Source of the DNA: Coemansia sp. RSA 1804
Lineage: Eukaryota; Kickxellomycota; Kickxellomycetes; Kickxellales; Kickxellaceae
NCBI GenBank assembly: GCA_027578815.1
Contig: JANBTH010000038.1
Coordinates: 1-48,581, forward strand
DNA length: 48,581 nt
Direction of reading: 5' to 3'
How positions within the stretch are numbered: position 1 is the first letter of the stretch; the number at the start of each line of letters is the position of its first letter. The notes under the pieces were generated by a model that saw only the letters and a program-made list of their open reading frames with translations, searched no databases and was not told the DNA's origin. The translations under genes and the position numbers were made by a program. Below are positions 36,777 to 46,774 of the stretch, piece after piece.

Positions 36777-38027
36777 ATGGCAGACAACAAGGGCGTTGAC
36801 ATCAAGACGGACGAGAGCAAGGCGGCTGCCGAAGCGCCAACGCCGCAGAACACGCCCATTTTCACCGCGCCAATGGCAGCAGCGGCAGCGGCGGCGGCGG
36901 CATCAGCGATAGCGGGCGGAGACATCGAGGGCGGCGTGGCGGGCAACCCAGCGCTGCTCAACATGCTGCAAGGACGACTGGGGTCGCTGATTGGCGCATC
37001 GTCGGGATACGTGGAAGCGCTGCCGAAGGCGGTGCGCGAGCGCGTTGATGTTCTCAAGCATCTGCAGCAGCAGCACGCCGAGATCGACAAGAGACTTCAC
37101 ATGGAGATCTACGAGCTGGAGAAAAAGTACAGTCAGCAGTACGCCCCGCTGTATGAGCGCCGCAATGCCATCGTGCAGGGCGCTGCTGAGCCTACCGAGC
37201 AGGAGAAGGCGGCGGCGGCTGAGATTGCTGCAAAGGAGAAGGAGGAGGCCGATGCTGCCGACGGCGAGGCGTCCGGTATCAAGGATGAGGAGGATGAGGA
37301 TGAGGATGAGGATGCCGAGGCGGCGACTGGGATTCCCGAGTTCTGGCTGACTGCGCTGAAGAACCACCCGAGTCTGGCCGAGCTGATCACCGAGCGTGAC
37401 GAGGAGGCGCTCAAGTTCCTCCGCGACATCCGCCTTGTGTATCTTGACGAGACGCCGGGATTCAGGCTGGAGTTCTCGTTCGGCGCGAATCCGTTCTTCT
37501 CGAACGAGACGCTGACCAAGACGTATGTGTACGACCAGGACGAGCTGGCCGGAGCGCTGGAGTTCAGCCATGCGCAGGGCTCGGAGATCGACTGGAAGGC
37601 CGAGAACGATCTCAGCGTTACTGTCGAGACCAAGAAGCAGCGCCACAAGACCACCAACCGCACGCGCGTTGTCAAGAAAACGGTGCCTGCGCAGACCTTC
37701 TTCTCGTTCTTCGCAACCGTCGAGGAGCCGGACTCGGACGACGAGTCGGAGGCTGCCGAGGAGACCCGCGACCGCATCACGCTTGACTACGAGCTGGCCG
37801 ATGATCTGAAGGAGAAGATCGTCCCCAACGCCGTTGACTGGTTTACCGGCAAGGCGCTCGAGTACGAGGGCATCGATGAGGACGACTACGAGGACGAGTT
37901 CATGGACGACTACTACGAGGACGACGATGACGGCGATGCCTCCTCCGACGAAGATGACGACGATGAGGACCAGCTCAGCAGATCCGCCAAGGAGGCTGCC
38001 GAGCCTCCGCAGTGCAAGAACCAGTAG
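36777..38027 (+). CDS. NAP1: Nucleosome assembly protein 1
   Basis: This 416-residue histone chaperone of the NAP family binds H2A-H2B and shuttles between cytosol and nucleus. An Ala-rich start is followed by the long dimerisation helix (VDVLKHLQQQHAEIDKRLHM, YELEKKYSQQYAPLYERR). An acidic loop (DEEDEDEDEDAEA) precedes the earmuff domain (IPEFWLTALKNHP, FRLEFSFGANPFFSNETLTK, VPAQTFFSFF). The acidic tail (DEDDYEDEFMDDYYEDDDD) is typical. The protein ends CKNQ, which has the form of a CAAX box and parallels the CKQQ end of animal NAP1L1, so it may be farnesylated. The poly-Ala run near residues 33-42 is unusual but in frame. The stop codon lies inside a perfect hairpin (38025-38042). Confidence 0.95.
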   Translation: MADNKGVDIKTDESKAAAEAPTPQNTPIFTAPMAAAAAAAAASAIAGGDIEGGVAGNPALLNMLQGRLGSLIGASSGYVEALPKAVRERVDVLKHLQQQHAEIDKRLHMEIYELEKKYSQQYAPLYERRNAIVQGAAEPTEQEKAAAAEIAAKEKEEADAADGEASGIKDEEDEDEDEDAEAATGIPEFWLTALKNHPSLAELITERDEEALKFLRDIRLVYLDETPGFRLEFSFGANPFFSNETLTKTYVYDQDELAGALEFSHAQGSEIDWKAENDLSVTVETKKQRHKTTNRTRVVKKTVPAQTFFSFFATVEEPDSDDESEAAEETRDRITLDYELADDLKEKIVPNAVDWFTGKALEYEGIDEDDYEDEFMDDYYEDDDDGDASSDEDDDDEDQLSRSAKEAAEPPQCKNQ

Positions 38028-38042
38028 AAGCACTCGCTTCTA
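38025..38042. repeat. Hairpin centred on the NAP1 stop codon
   Basis: TAGAAGC-actc-GCTTCTA is a perfect 7-bp stem with a 4-base loop. The first three bases are the NAP1 stop codon. Confidence 0.5.
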
Positions 38043-38289
38043 GCGGTGCAGCTTCTTTGGAGCCACAGCAGTGCCCTTTTTCTTCATTGTCTCTTTCTTT
38101 CTTTCTTTCTCTGGTTCAAGCAACAGGAAGGTCTGCCCGTGCCCTTTCCATATGTTCTGCTGAGTTGCCCCAGGCTTAGCGAGTCCATTGCGGCTCTTAA
38201 GAATCAATGATGATGGTGATGATGGTAAGATATAGTTTTATTGGTTATTTTTTCTTTCGCAGCCGCCAATTAGGCCAAGATAGCGCCTT

Positions 38290-38511
38290 CTACTGAATCA
38301 GAAGCTCCCCGTACTTTTCCACAAAGTACACAGCGCCTGCGAACACGCCGGCGCCGTAAAGCACGTTCAGATTCCCAACGAGTTTCTGCGAATCGAACAC
38401 CTCGTTGCGGAGGAACCGCGTTATCGCCCACGACCCGTCGTCACGGCTGCTGCCGCCGGCCTTGTAGTAGGGCGAGCTTCCGCCGTCGTATCCGAGTGCG
38501 CCGCTATCCAT
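38290..38511 (-). CDS. Tom6-like small mitochondrial outer-membrane protein
   Basis: 73 residues run from ATG 38509-38511. A hydrophilic Gly/Ser/Asp start is followed by WAITRFLRNEVFDSQKLVGN and then a single hydrophobic segment VLYGAGVFAGAVYFV, ending EKYGELLIQ. Fungal Tom6 proteins have the same build: a soluble N-terminus, a helix at the membrane, then AAGVAFLHSSW-type sequence ending GE-LLP. Tom6 stabilises the Tom40 import pore. The end GELL and the length support the match, but the segment is short and the evidence limited. Any single-pass tail protein remains possible. Confidence 0.45.
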   Translation of the reverse strand: MDSGALGYDGGSSPYYKAGGSSRDDGSWAITRFLRNEVFDSQKLVGNLNVLYGAGVFAGAVYFVEKYGELLIQ

Positions 38512-39354
38512 TGTCTGTGTCTTGTGTGCGCGGATGAGGAGAGCGTCTGTTTTCTATCCACCTAATTATAAAACTGAGAGTGCAAGTAGTGAAAGAGAAT
38601 GTCCCAGCGGAATGAAGTTTTTTTTGTGGTCTTGTAAATTATTGCTCCCACTTTGATGTCGCAGCCAATAAGCAGCAGATTTTGGAAACCTTTTGGCTCG
38701 GCATGAATGGGCGGGAGCGACCCAACCACCACACACTTTTCAGCTTTCGCTTTTTTCGCTTGATTAGTAAATGGGCGAAAAACGCGTTCGACTTCAATCT
38801 GGCGAAGAGAAAAAAAAAAGCCAAAACATCAGAAAAATAAAAGTATCCAAATCATTTCACTTCTTTCTTTTTCTCTTTCTCTTTCTTTAGAGTGCGAGTC
38901 TTCCTCATATCCACCACCGTCCCATCCTCTTTCTTTCTTCCTTTATTGTCTTCCTTTATCTCGTCCTCTTTATATATACTATTTTGGCTCTCCCCCCACT
39001 TCCTTTTTATCATTCTTCTTCCCAATTTGAGCTGTCCTTTTTTAATGTTGCTTCCGACCCCGGGATCTAGCATATAAAAGCGTGTCTTTTATTAATCCCG
39101 TTCTTCATTGCTTTCTAATTGTTAAGTTTCAGCTCTTCATTCCAAAAGAGAACAAGCAAAAAGGGCCTCGCATTCTATTCTGCTTGCTATTATCACTTAT
39201 TTCAACTTTTCTGCGTGTGTGATTCCATTCCATTCCTTCCTTTCTCATTTATATATCACTAGTCGTTTTCTGCTCTACATCCAGGAGAAGGCAAGGAATT
39301 AAAAGTGTTGTTTTGTTTTTTCCGTCCTTGCCGTGTATCTCCTCTAAACCCCGT
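38512..39354. promoter_or_regulatory. Divergent region upstream of BRE1, with long pyrimidine tract
   Basis: About 840 bases. From about 38855 to 39060 the plus strand is nearly all C and T (ttctttctttttctctttct, ttcttcctttatctcgtcct). A TATA-like catataaaag is at 39070-39079 and further T-rich leader runs up to the ATG. Long coding-strand pyrimidine tracts also precede the TBC gene. Confidence 0.5.
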
Positions 39355-40510
39355 ATGATGACTGAACGGAAAAGACGGTCGGAAGACGGTCGTGATATGG
39401 ATAACAACAACAGCAGCAGCAACCAGTCGCCTCAGTCGCTAACGAAGAAACGCAACACTGCCAAGGAGAACGACTTTCACGCCCTTTCTGCCGAATTTGA
39501 CGAAACGGCTGGAATGCTTGACCTGGTAAGTATACAGAATCGTCCCCTCTTTTTCTCCCACTTTTATTTTCCAATCTATTGCTATTTACTGATAATCATT
39601 CAACTGGCGTTATCTGCGGTGTTGGGTTTTTTGATTGTAGGACTATATTCGCAATTTCCAAAAGGAAGCAATATGGAGACAGATGCAAGAGTACAAAAGA
39701 GACGCGCGCTCCGCCCAGCGCCATGCCAGCGATCTCGAGCGTCGCCAGTCGCTGTGGGTGGAGCGGATGGCCGGCGTGTGCAATCTGTGGGACAAAGCCG
39801 TACGCGATCTGGACATTATCATCAACGGCAACGAGTCGCTCTCGTCAAACAACAGTCGGCCTGACGATTCGCTAGCACTGTCGTCGCTTGAGTCCTGGCT
39901 TGAGCTGGTAGTTCCGTCAAAACTGCCTCCTGATCCGTCGCAATCGGAAGGCGAAAAAGATGATTCTTCTTCTTCTTCTTCTTCTTCTTCTTCTGTGTCT
40001 ACGCAGAAAAGCTTGGAGAGATTCAACCAGACTGTTCAGACTATACTTGTTAGACTCCAGGAAAAGGATGCCAGCCACGACCACCACGGTTCTGCGGCTG
40101 TTGATTGGAAGGCAGCAGTTGACCGGATCTACCAGGCACGCGCAACACAGAGCCAGGTGGACGAGCTGAAGACCCGTGTTGCGTTGCTTTCGCAGCGCTT
40201 GGCTGACAAGAAGCAGATCCTCGATGACAAGGAGCATGAGCTGAGGCGGGCGCTGAAGCGCATGGACCGAAACGCATGCCAGACTGTGCGAGCGCTTGAA
40301 GGAACCGAAGGAGAAGGAGGAAACGAAACGCCACCGGCTGCTAATACGCAGGCTGGATTCTCCTCGCCAGCGCAGACGCAGGATATCCAGGGCGATGGCA
40401 ACAACAAGACAGTATCTAGTCAGCAGCCGGCGACTGGCGGCGACACACGCGCCTCGAGAGCGGAAAACGGAGTGGTTGAAGCTAGCAGCCCATCATCGTC
40501 AGCAGCAGCA

Positions 40511-40542
<32 letters not shown>

Positions 40543-42265
40543 AGCAGCAGCAGCAGGTATCGGTGGCATCCAAGACAAGACAGACTACAAGCATCTGGCC
40601 GAGTTGCGGCTGGCAGAGGTTGAGGAAAAGTCCCGCGAGAACACGCATTTGATAATGCAGGTGGACGCGCTGAAGCTGCAGATATCGGCGGTGCCCGACC
40701 ACATAATTGGCGAAACCGCGTTGTATAAGCAGGCGTGCGGAGCCCGGGACTACTACATCTCACAGGCGCAGCGGTTGCAGGTGGAGGTTGAGCGGTTGTT
40801 TGCGGAGATTGCGGAGATGCGGACATCGCGGACCGAGTTTGAGGAGACGATTCTGACAGAGTCTACGACTCAGCGGCAGGCGCTGGAGGCCGAGATGCAG
40901 AGACTTCAGAACGACTTGGTCCGCGTTCGTCATCATCGCGACCAGATCCAGCGTGAGCTGGAGGAAAGGCGTGCCCAGGATGCGGTGGAGGATCAGAAGA
41001 GCTCGGAGCTCAAGCTTCTGTCTGATGTTCGGCGAGAGCGTATGAATGCGCTGATTTCAGAGAACAAGCGGCTCCTGGCGTATCTTGCGGTGCTCCGTGG
41101 CGACCGTGCAGCCTTCGAGGCCTACACCGATGAGGATCTTAGCAAGACAACGGCGGTTGCCGATGAGCTGAGAACCAAGCTCGAGCAGGTTGTGCGGCGC
41201 GAGAAGAAGCTGTCTGAGAAGCTTGAGGCCCTGACGATACAGAGCAGCGATTGTGACGAGACTGTTGCGACGGCAGCTACGCCGCTTGCACAGTCTGGCG
41301 ACAGCGAGACCGCACGGCTTGTAGCCGAGCTGCAGACTGCGCGCGACCAGGCCAGTGCGCTTGAGCGGCGCGTGCGCAAGTACGAGGATATTCTCGGCGA
41401 TGCGTGTGTTGTCAGCGATACCGGCAGCCTGGTTCTGGATGAGCAGGCAAAGAGTAACGAGCTTGTTGCAAAGCAGAAGCGCGTGGACGATCTGACGCTG
41501 CAGTGCGAGGGTCTGCAGAAGACATCGGAGATGATGGAGCGTGAGCTGCAGATCATCTGCGAGTCGTTCTCAAAGCTCGAGGAGCAGAACACGAGCAAGG
41601 TGTGGGATCTTTCGCAGAAGGAGCAGTCGATTGCGCGCGTGGTGGCGGAGAAATGCAAGTACGAGGAAAAGTTCATTGGACTCAACAAGGATCGAGAGGC
41701 ACAGAAGATGGCGAACCAGTCGCTGCGGCACCAGAGCGCAAAGCAGCTGGAGCATATCAAGGCGATCGAGGAGCGGGACCGTGCCCTGAACCACCAGGTT
41801 GCGCTGGTGAGTAGCGAAGCGCAGCAGGCGACGCAGGCGTGGCAGACGGCGCAGTCGCAGCTGCAGACGGCGCAGCAGCGGACAGTGGAGCTGGAGGACC
41901 AGAACCGGGCGCTTGAGGAGAAAGTGCGTCTGGCAACGGCTGCGCTTAACGAGCGGACCGAGCGCGTTGGCGCCCTGGAGCACGAGAAGCGGAGAGTCGA
42001 GGAGGCCCGTGATCTGGCGGAGCTGCGTGTGGGCGAGGCCGAGAAGATCACGGATCACACGGGACTGGCCAAGCTGTGTGCTGATTACAAGGCTCTGCTC
42101 AAGTGCCCGACGTGCCAGACCAACTTCAAGTCGCATGTGCTTCTGCGGTGCATGCATGTCTTTTGCAAACAGTGCATCGATTCGCGGATCGAGACCAGGC
42201 AGCGCAAGTGCCCGTCGTGCAGCGAGCCCTTTGGTGCGAAGGATGTTCGCCAGATATACCTGTAA
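39355..42265 (+). CDS. BRE1: Bre1-type histone H2B ubiquitin ligase
   Basis: Two exons (39355-39525, 39641-42265) encode about 931 residues. The protein is mostly coiled coil (for example VEEKSRENTHLIMQVDALKL, LTLQCEGLQKTSEMMEREL). It ends in a C3HC4 RING: Cys879, Cys882, Cys894, His896, Cys899, Cys902, Cys914 and Cys917, within CPTCQTNFK, LLRCMHVFCKQC and RKCPSCSEPFG. The fungal Bre1 ending VRQIYL follows. Bre1 with Rad6 monoubiquitinates histone H2B, which in turn promotes H3 K4 and K79 methylation. A CAG/CAA array (about 40499-40555) is read here as Ala and Thr runs, and a TCT array gives nine Ser near 39964. The N-terminal Asp/Asn-rich part carries KKRNTAKEN. It is recognised by RING and architecture together. 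Confidence 0.9.
39526..39640 (+). other. Intron 1 of BRE1 (115 nt)
   Basis: Donor GTAAGT follows codon 57 (phase 0), and acceptor TTGATTGTAG is preceded by T-rich sequence. TACTGAT near 39586 suits the branch point. Joining the exons keeps the frame and gives LDL-DYIRNFQKEAIW. This is the clearest intron in the window. Confidence 0.85.
40499..40555 (+). repeat. CAG/CAA triplet array in BRE1
   Basis: A run of CAG, then CAA, then CAG units is read in the GCA/ACA frame as poly-Ala, poly-Thr and poly-Ala. Confidence 0.8.
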
Positions 42266-43143
42266 CATTACCCATTACCTGCCAGTTCCTTGCCGCCGGC
42301 CGCTTCCTGTTGGTTCTCTGTTAGTGAGGAGGAAGGTGGGACCTTTTTTTTTTTCTCATTTTCATCCTCGCTCTTTTTCTTCTCCCTTGGCTTCTTGCGA
42401 TGCTTTCCTTTTTTTCTTTGGCAGGTTGCCAGCAACAAAAATAAATATATTCTCAACTTTTTCTTGGCAAGCGGAAAATGTGGCAACCAAGCGCTTATTC
42501 CATTCAGGTTGCTTTTGAGTTCTCTACATATTGTTAGCTCCTCTGCTATCAAAATTCGAGTAAATGCTATCAGAAATCACCTTGAGCATACACATATTGC
42601 TATTGCATGGGATATTAGTAACAATAAAAGCTACCAACCGTCATGGGGAGGAGCCGCCTCCTTTTTTGTATCTCCAAAACAATTTTTCTATGCGTTTTGA
42701 CAAAATAAAAAAGATAAATATAAATAGGTTTTTTTGCTTCATGCTGATATGATCCAAGCAAAAACAAATAGAAAACAGTAATCGTTTTTTTTTTTGCTCT
42801 TTGGATCTTCCATTTTTCCCTCTTTATAACGTTTTTTTGCTCTATTTCCCTTTTTTTCTTGTTAGTTTTACGCTGTTTATATTCTTGATAAACAAGGCAC
42901 TTGTCCTTTTTTTCCTTTTCCTTTTGGAACTCTTGCTCTTGCTTTTTTCTTTTCATCCTCCCCTCTTTTTTCTCCCCCTACCTTACTCTCTTCCTTCCTT
43001 TTATCCATATTCTCCTCCTCTCCTTTTCTTCCTTCTCCTTCCTGCACACGCCTCTGCTATTCAGCCTCCTCTTACCTTCCGTATTGATACCGTATCCAAG
43101 GAGGAAAGCAACAACAACAACAACAACAACAGCAGCAATAATA
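42266..43143. promoter_or_regulatory. BRE1-TBC intergenic region with pyrimidine-rich promoter
   Basis: About 880 bases. From about 42782 to 43060 the plus strand is strongly C/T-rich (cctcccctcttttttctccc). It is followed by a CAACAACAACAGCAG array just before the ATG at 43144. A frame runs through this tract in phase with the TBC gene but has only a TTG at its start, so it is leader rather than protein. Confidence 0.5.
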
Positions 43144-46100
43144 ATGTCTGGCGCATCGGTTAACAGCGCATACAACACGTACAGCAACTCTCACGACGGC
43201 CACGCTCGGCACCAACTGTCTCAGAAGCAGGCCTCAGAGTACATGGATGAAGAGACTGGGTCATCATCGCGTACCTTTGTACCAGCAGACTCTGCAACCA
43301 CCATTACCACCGCTAGTAGTAGTAGTGGTGGTGGTGGTGGTGGATATGATGGCAGCGGCGTCCCCTCGGGGGATTCGCTGGCTTCCAGATCCGAGACAAC
43401 AACAGCAACAACAAGTCAAGCAGTAGCCTCGCTTGTGGTCGCCAATGCGCCGCAGTGTGGCAGCGTTGCAGCTGTTGCCAATAGCAGCAGCAATGGCGGT
43501 GGTGCTACTGCTAAGACCGCCGCAGCCTCTACTGCTCTGCCGAATCGCATTGCACACGAGAGCCACTACTACAGCGCTGAAAACGTTAAGGACGCCGCCG
43601 CATATTCAGCAGTAACGGCCGGCTCATTCGAACGCATGGCTTCTGCTGGCTCCACACAAAACGGCAACAGCAGCAACATCGGCAAAAACAACAATAACAA
43701 CAACATTAACAACGGAGCCAACAGTAAACACGGCAATGCGTCTGTCTCTGCCTTGAAAAGCATCAGCAGAGTCGACAGCATTAGCGAAAAGAACTATGCT
43801 GGGCGTTTCGATACATACTCTGACTATCTGTCGATTGTTGCGGACAGCCCGCCCACAGACGATCATAATGACGACGCGAGACAGAGACACAGGCAAAGGC
43901 AGAACAATGATGGCTTAGATAATGAAAACAAACAGATTCGCAGCGTGCACGGGACAGCAGCAACACAAACACAAGCACAAACACAGGCAGACTGGCATTC
44001 TCCTCGTCCCCCACAATTGCGGTCCACATACAAGAGCGAGCCGCTAATATCCACAGTCAGCCACATCACGTCCAGAATAGCCAACATGGAGGAAGGAGAG
44101 ACTGTTGATGTTCGGAACAGCTATTCGCGCACGCTGGAAAACGCACTGTTTTACTCGCAGGCGGTGGAGCAGATTCGCGAGCTTGACATTGCCGATGCGT
44201 CCAATCCGTATGCGGCAGCAGTGCCGCGTTCCCGACCGGGAAAGGAAAACATCCGGCAGCGCAGAGCAAAGAACGTGATAGCCTCTCGTGAGGTGTTCAG
44301 CATTGTGAACACAAGCAGCTTCATTGCGGCAACAGCAGCCGACCTGCCGCCCATGCCTGATCCGCGCCTGGCAATTGAGCGGTCGCGGGCGATGCGGTCC
44401 GAGCCATCGTTCAAGCAAAGCAACAACCATAGCCACAGCCAGGGAAGCGGCGGGGCGGCATCTGTGCCGATTTCAAAGCTTCTTCCTCGTAGGACTGAGC
44501 GGGCGACGGATGCAGCTTCCTTGTCTTCAGCATCAGGCCGCAGTTTTGGCGACTTCCAGCCGCGACGCGCTGGGCTTGACCAGCCGGTGCCGCTGACAGA
44601 CGATGGCCGCGCAGAAAGCGTCAAGCAGCGAGGCGCGGCGACACCGCACACGCTCTCGTCTTCGCTGCACCACAGACAGACGGATTCGGATCTGCTTGGG
44701 TCGGAGAACGATGACAGAGACAGCAGCATACTTGCCTCGCCGCAGACTACATCCCATGTGCGCAGAAACAGACTGTCGGTTGCATCGTACTTTTCGTCAG
44801 CCTCGGCAGCAGCACCAGCAGCGCATGCTGAAGCAGACAACAGCAGCTACATCCAGCGGCCGACAACGGGCGTTCCAAGCAAGCGGCAGCGGCGCCAGCA
44901 TCCGCTGTCGTCGCACTCAAGGAAGGTGGCCACGCGGCTGCTCATGCGCGCCGGGCTCAGCAGAATTGCGATTCGCGTGGCACGCATTGGTCACGGCAAC
45001 ACGCACCAGCAGCAGCAGAATAGCCGGCAGAGCCGTGCAAGCGAAGCCAGCTTTGACGCGGATGCAGTGTCTGAGCGCGGCGTGGAGCTGGATCCGAACG
45101 GATTGCAGGAGCTGAAGGCGGAGCGGCGCAAGCAGGTGAAGCACATCGACGAGTACGGCTTCATGAAGTTCGAGGGCGGCGACGAGCGCGAGACGGAGCA
45201 CTCGCAGCAGTACCACGCATGGCGCGCGCGGCAGACGGGACGCGACGCGCAGCGACTGGAGCGGCAGCTGCGCATAGACAGCGCCGATCAGCAGGCGCCT
45301 GGAAGCGAGGCCAGATGGGAGACGCTGCTTGCTTCGTTTGACCGCGCAACGTTGCGTGGATCGCGCAAGGTCAAGCGGCTGGTGCAGGCAGGCGTCCCGC
45401 AGCAGCAGCGTGCGCGCTTCTACTACGTGCTGTCTGGCGCGGCTGACATGGCGCGTGCCGGCGAGTATGCGCGGCTGGCGGCGCTCGAGGAGCTGCCAAT
45501 CTTTGAAGTCATTGAGCGCGATGTGCCCAGATGCTATCCGGACCACGTGATGTTTGCCGAGGCGGACGGGCTGGGCCAGCGGCGGTTGCGGCGCATCCTG
45601 CGCGCCTACGCGCACCACAACAGCGCAGTCGGATACTGCCAGGGAATGGGCCGTCTGGCTGGGCTGTTTCTCATCTCTGGGATGGGCGAGGAGCAGGCGT
45701 TCTGGACGATGGCTGCCGTGATCCAGAACTACGTGCCGCGCTACTACGAGTCGGATCTGGGCGGTCTGCGCGCGCACACTGCTGCCTTCGAGGTGATGCT
45801 GCAGGAGCGCAATCCGCGTCTGCATGCGCATCTGGCCGAGCAAGGGTGCGATGCGCTGATGTATGCCACGCCGTGGTTTATGACCGTGTTTACGCTGTCG
45901 CTGCCGTGGCCTGCCGCGCTGCGCGTGTGGGATCTGTTTGTGTATCGCGGCTGCAAGGCGCTGTTCCGCGTTGCGCTGGCCATCACCGACCTCGCCAGCG
46001 CGTATCTTTTGGAGGCGTGCCCAACCATCGCCGAGCTGCTGGGCTTTCTGCTGCACATTCCGCGCGGTCTGGTGGAGGCCGACGTGCTGGTTGCTGCTGC

Positions 46101-46167
46101 CATGCGCGTGAAGCTGTCCGCGCGCCACATCGAGCGTCTGACGCGCGCGTCGTTAACGGCGCTGTAG
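43144..46167 (+). CDS. TBC-domain Rab GTPase-activating protein
   Basis: 1007 residues run from ATG 43144. The first 730 are low-complexity (Ser, Asn, Ala, Gln runs, for instance NSSNIGKNNNNNNINNGANS). The TBC domain starts near RGSRKVKRLVQAGVPQQQRA. It has the catalytic Arg finger in IERDVPRCYP (790-799, Arg796) and the Gln finger in YCQGMGRLAG (Gln833). ATPWFMTVFTLSLPWPAALR with LRVWDLFVYRG completes the family pattern. It should stimulate GTP hydrolysis by a Rab in membrane traffic. The closest type by motif order is the Gyp/EVI5/USP6NL-like group, but the Rab partner cannot be read. The frame is intact. Confidence 0.85.
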   Translation: MSGASVNSAYNTYSNSHDGHARHQLSQKQASEYMDEETGSSSRTFVPADSATTITTASSSSGGGGGGYDGSGVPSGDSLASRSETTTATTSQAVASLVVANAPQCGSVAAVANSSSNGGGATAKTAAASTALPNRIAHESHYYSAENVKDAAAYSAVTAGSFERMASAGSTQNGNSSNIGKNNNNNNINNGANSKHGNASVSALKSISRVDSISEKNYAGRFDTYSDYLSIVADSPPTDDHNDDARQRHRQRQNNDGLDNENKQIRSVHGTAATQTQAQTQADWHSPRPPQLRSTYKSEPLISTVSHITSRIANMEEGETVDVRNSYSRTLENALFYSQAVEQIRELDIADASNPYAAAVPRSRPGKENIRQRRAKNVIASREVFSIVNTSSFIAATAADLPPMPDPRLAIERSRAMRSEPSFKQSNNHSHSQGSGGAASVPISKLLPRRTERATDAASLSSASGRSFGDFQPRRAGLDQPVPLTDDGRAESVKQRGAATPHTLSSSLHHRQTDSDLLGSENDDRDSSILASPQTTSHVRRNRLSVASYFSSASAAAPAAHAEADNSSYIQRPTTGVPSKRQRRQHPLSSHSRKVATRLLMRAGLSRIAIRVARIGHGNTHQQQQNSRQSRASEASFDADAVSERGVELDPNGLQELKAERRKQVKHIDEYGFMKFEGGDERETEHSQQYHAWRARQTGRDAQRLERQLRIDSADQQAPGSEARWETLLASFDRATLRGSRKVKRLVQAGVPQQQRARFYYVLSGAADMARAGEYARLAALEELPIFEVIERDVPRCYPDHVMFAEADGLGQRRLRRILRAYAHHNSAVGYCQGMGRLAGLFLISGMGEEQAFWTMAAVIQNYVPRYYESDLGGLRAHTAAFEVMLQERNPRLHAHLAEQGCDALMYATPWFMTVFTLSLPWPAALRVWDLFVYRGCKALFRVALAITDLASAYLLEACPTIAELLGFLLHIPRGLVEADVLVAAAMRVKLSARHIERLTRASLTAL

Positions 46168-46774
46168 AAACTAGATACAAAACATAATCAGGAGGCGTGT
46201 CCAAATCAGGTGCAACTGCAGCTGCTGCTAGCGTCCTTTCCTGTCACATGCGGCCGCTGCGGATGCGATCGAAAGGGAGGAAGCAGGAACAAGGAAAAGG
46301 AGGATTGCACAATGCTGTCCCTGCCGCCTTTCTCGTCTGCCCTTTCTTTTGCGCTGCTTTCCGCCTTTCCCCTCCTCCCCATTTCTTTTTCTTTCCTTTT
46401 CCGCCGCCGCCATGCGACATCTCATCATCATCATTATCGCCATCGCCATCGTCATCACCACCAACCCCCATTCATTCAATCACATTAATCTTTCATTCTC
46501 CGGCGGCCAGGGCTGCAAAGCACAAAAAGGGGCGGCCTTTCTTGTGTCGGGGGGGGGGGGGAAAGAGGGAGACATGGAATATAATTTTTCAGTAGCTTCT
46601 CTCTCTTCTTTCCCCTTTCCTTCTCCCCACCACCACCGCTTGTTCTCGTATTCTACCTTATTACATTTCATTACATTGTGACTTTTTTCTGTTTTCAATC
46701 CTAAATCAACATTCATCTGTTTCACTACTTGCGACCAGACAGCAGGATACACTAGTATTCAGAACGACTCAAGG
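46168..46774. other. TBC-YOP1 intergenic region
   Basis: About 600 bases. It contains a CAT/CCATCG-type microsatellite (catcatcatcattatcgcc near 46419-46445) and a run of 13 G at 46549-46561. A pyrimidine-rich stretch precedes YOP1. Confidence 0.5.

Noticed and set aside
36903..38033. 376-codon open frame antisense to NAP1
   Set aside because: It is an antisense shadow caused by GC-rich codon use, with Leu/Val-rich text and no domain.
42901..43143. Hydrophobic 81-residue N-terminal extension of the TBC protein
   Set aside because: It is only the translated pyrimidine tract (Phe, Ser, Leu, Pro) with no ATG in frame before 43144.
44917..46128. 403-codon open frame antisense to the TBC domain
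   Set aside because: It mirrors the conserved TBC codons, has Arg/Leu-rich text and starts at a non-conserved place.
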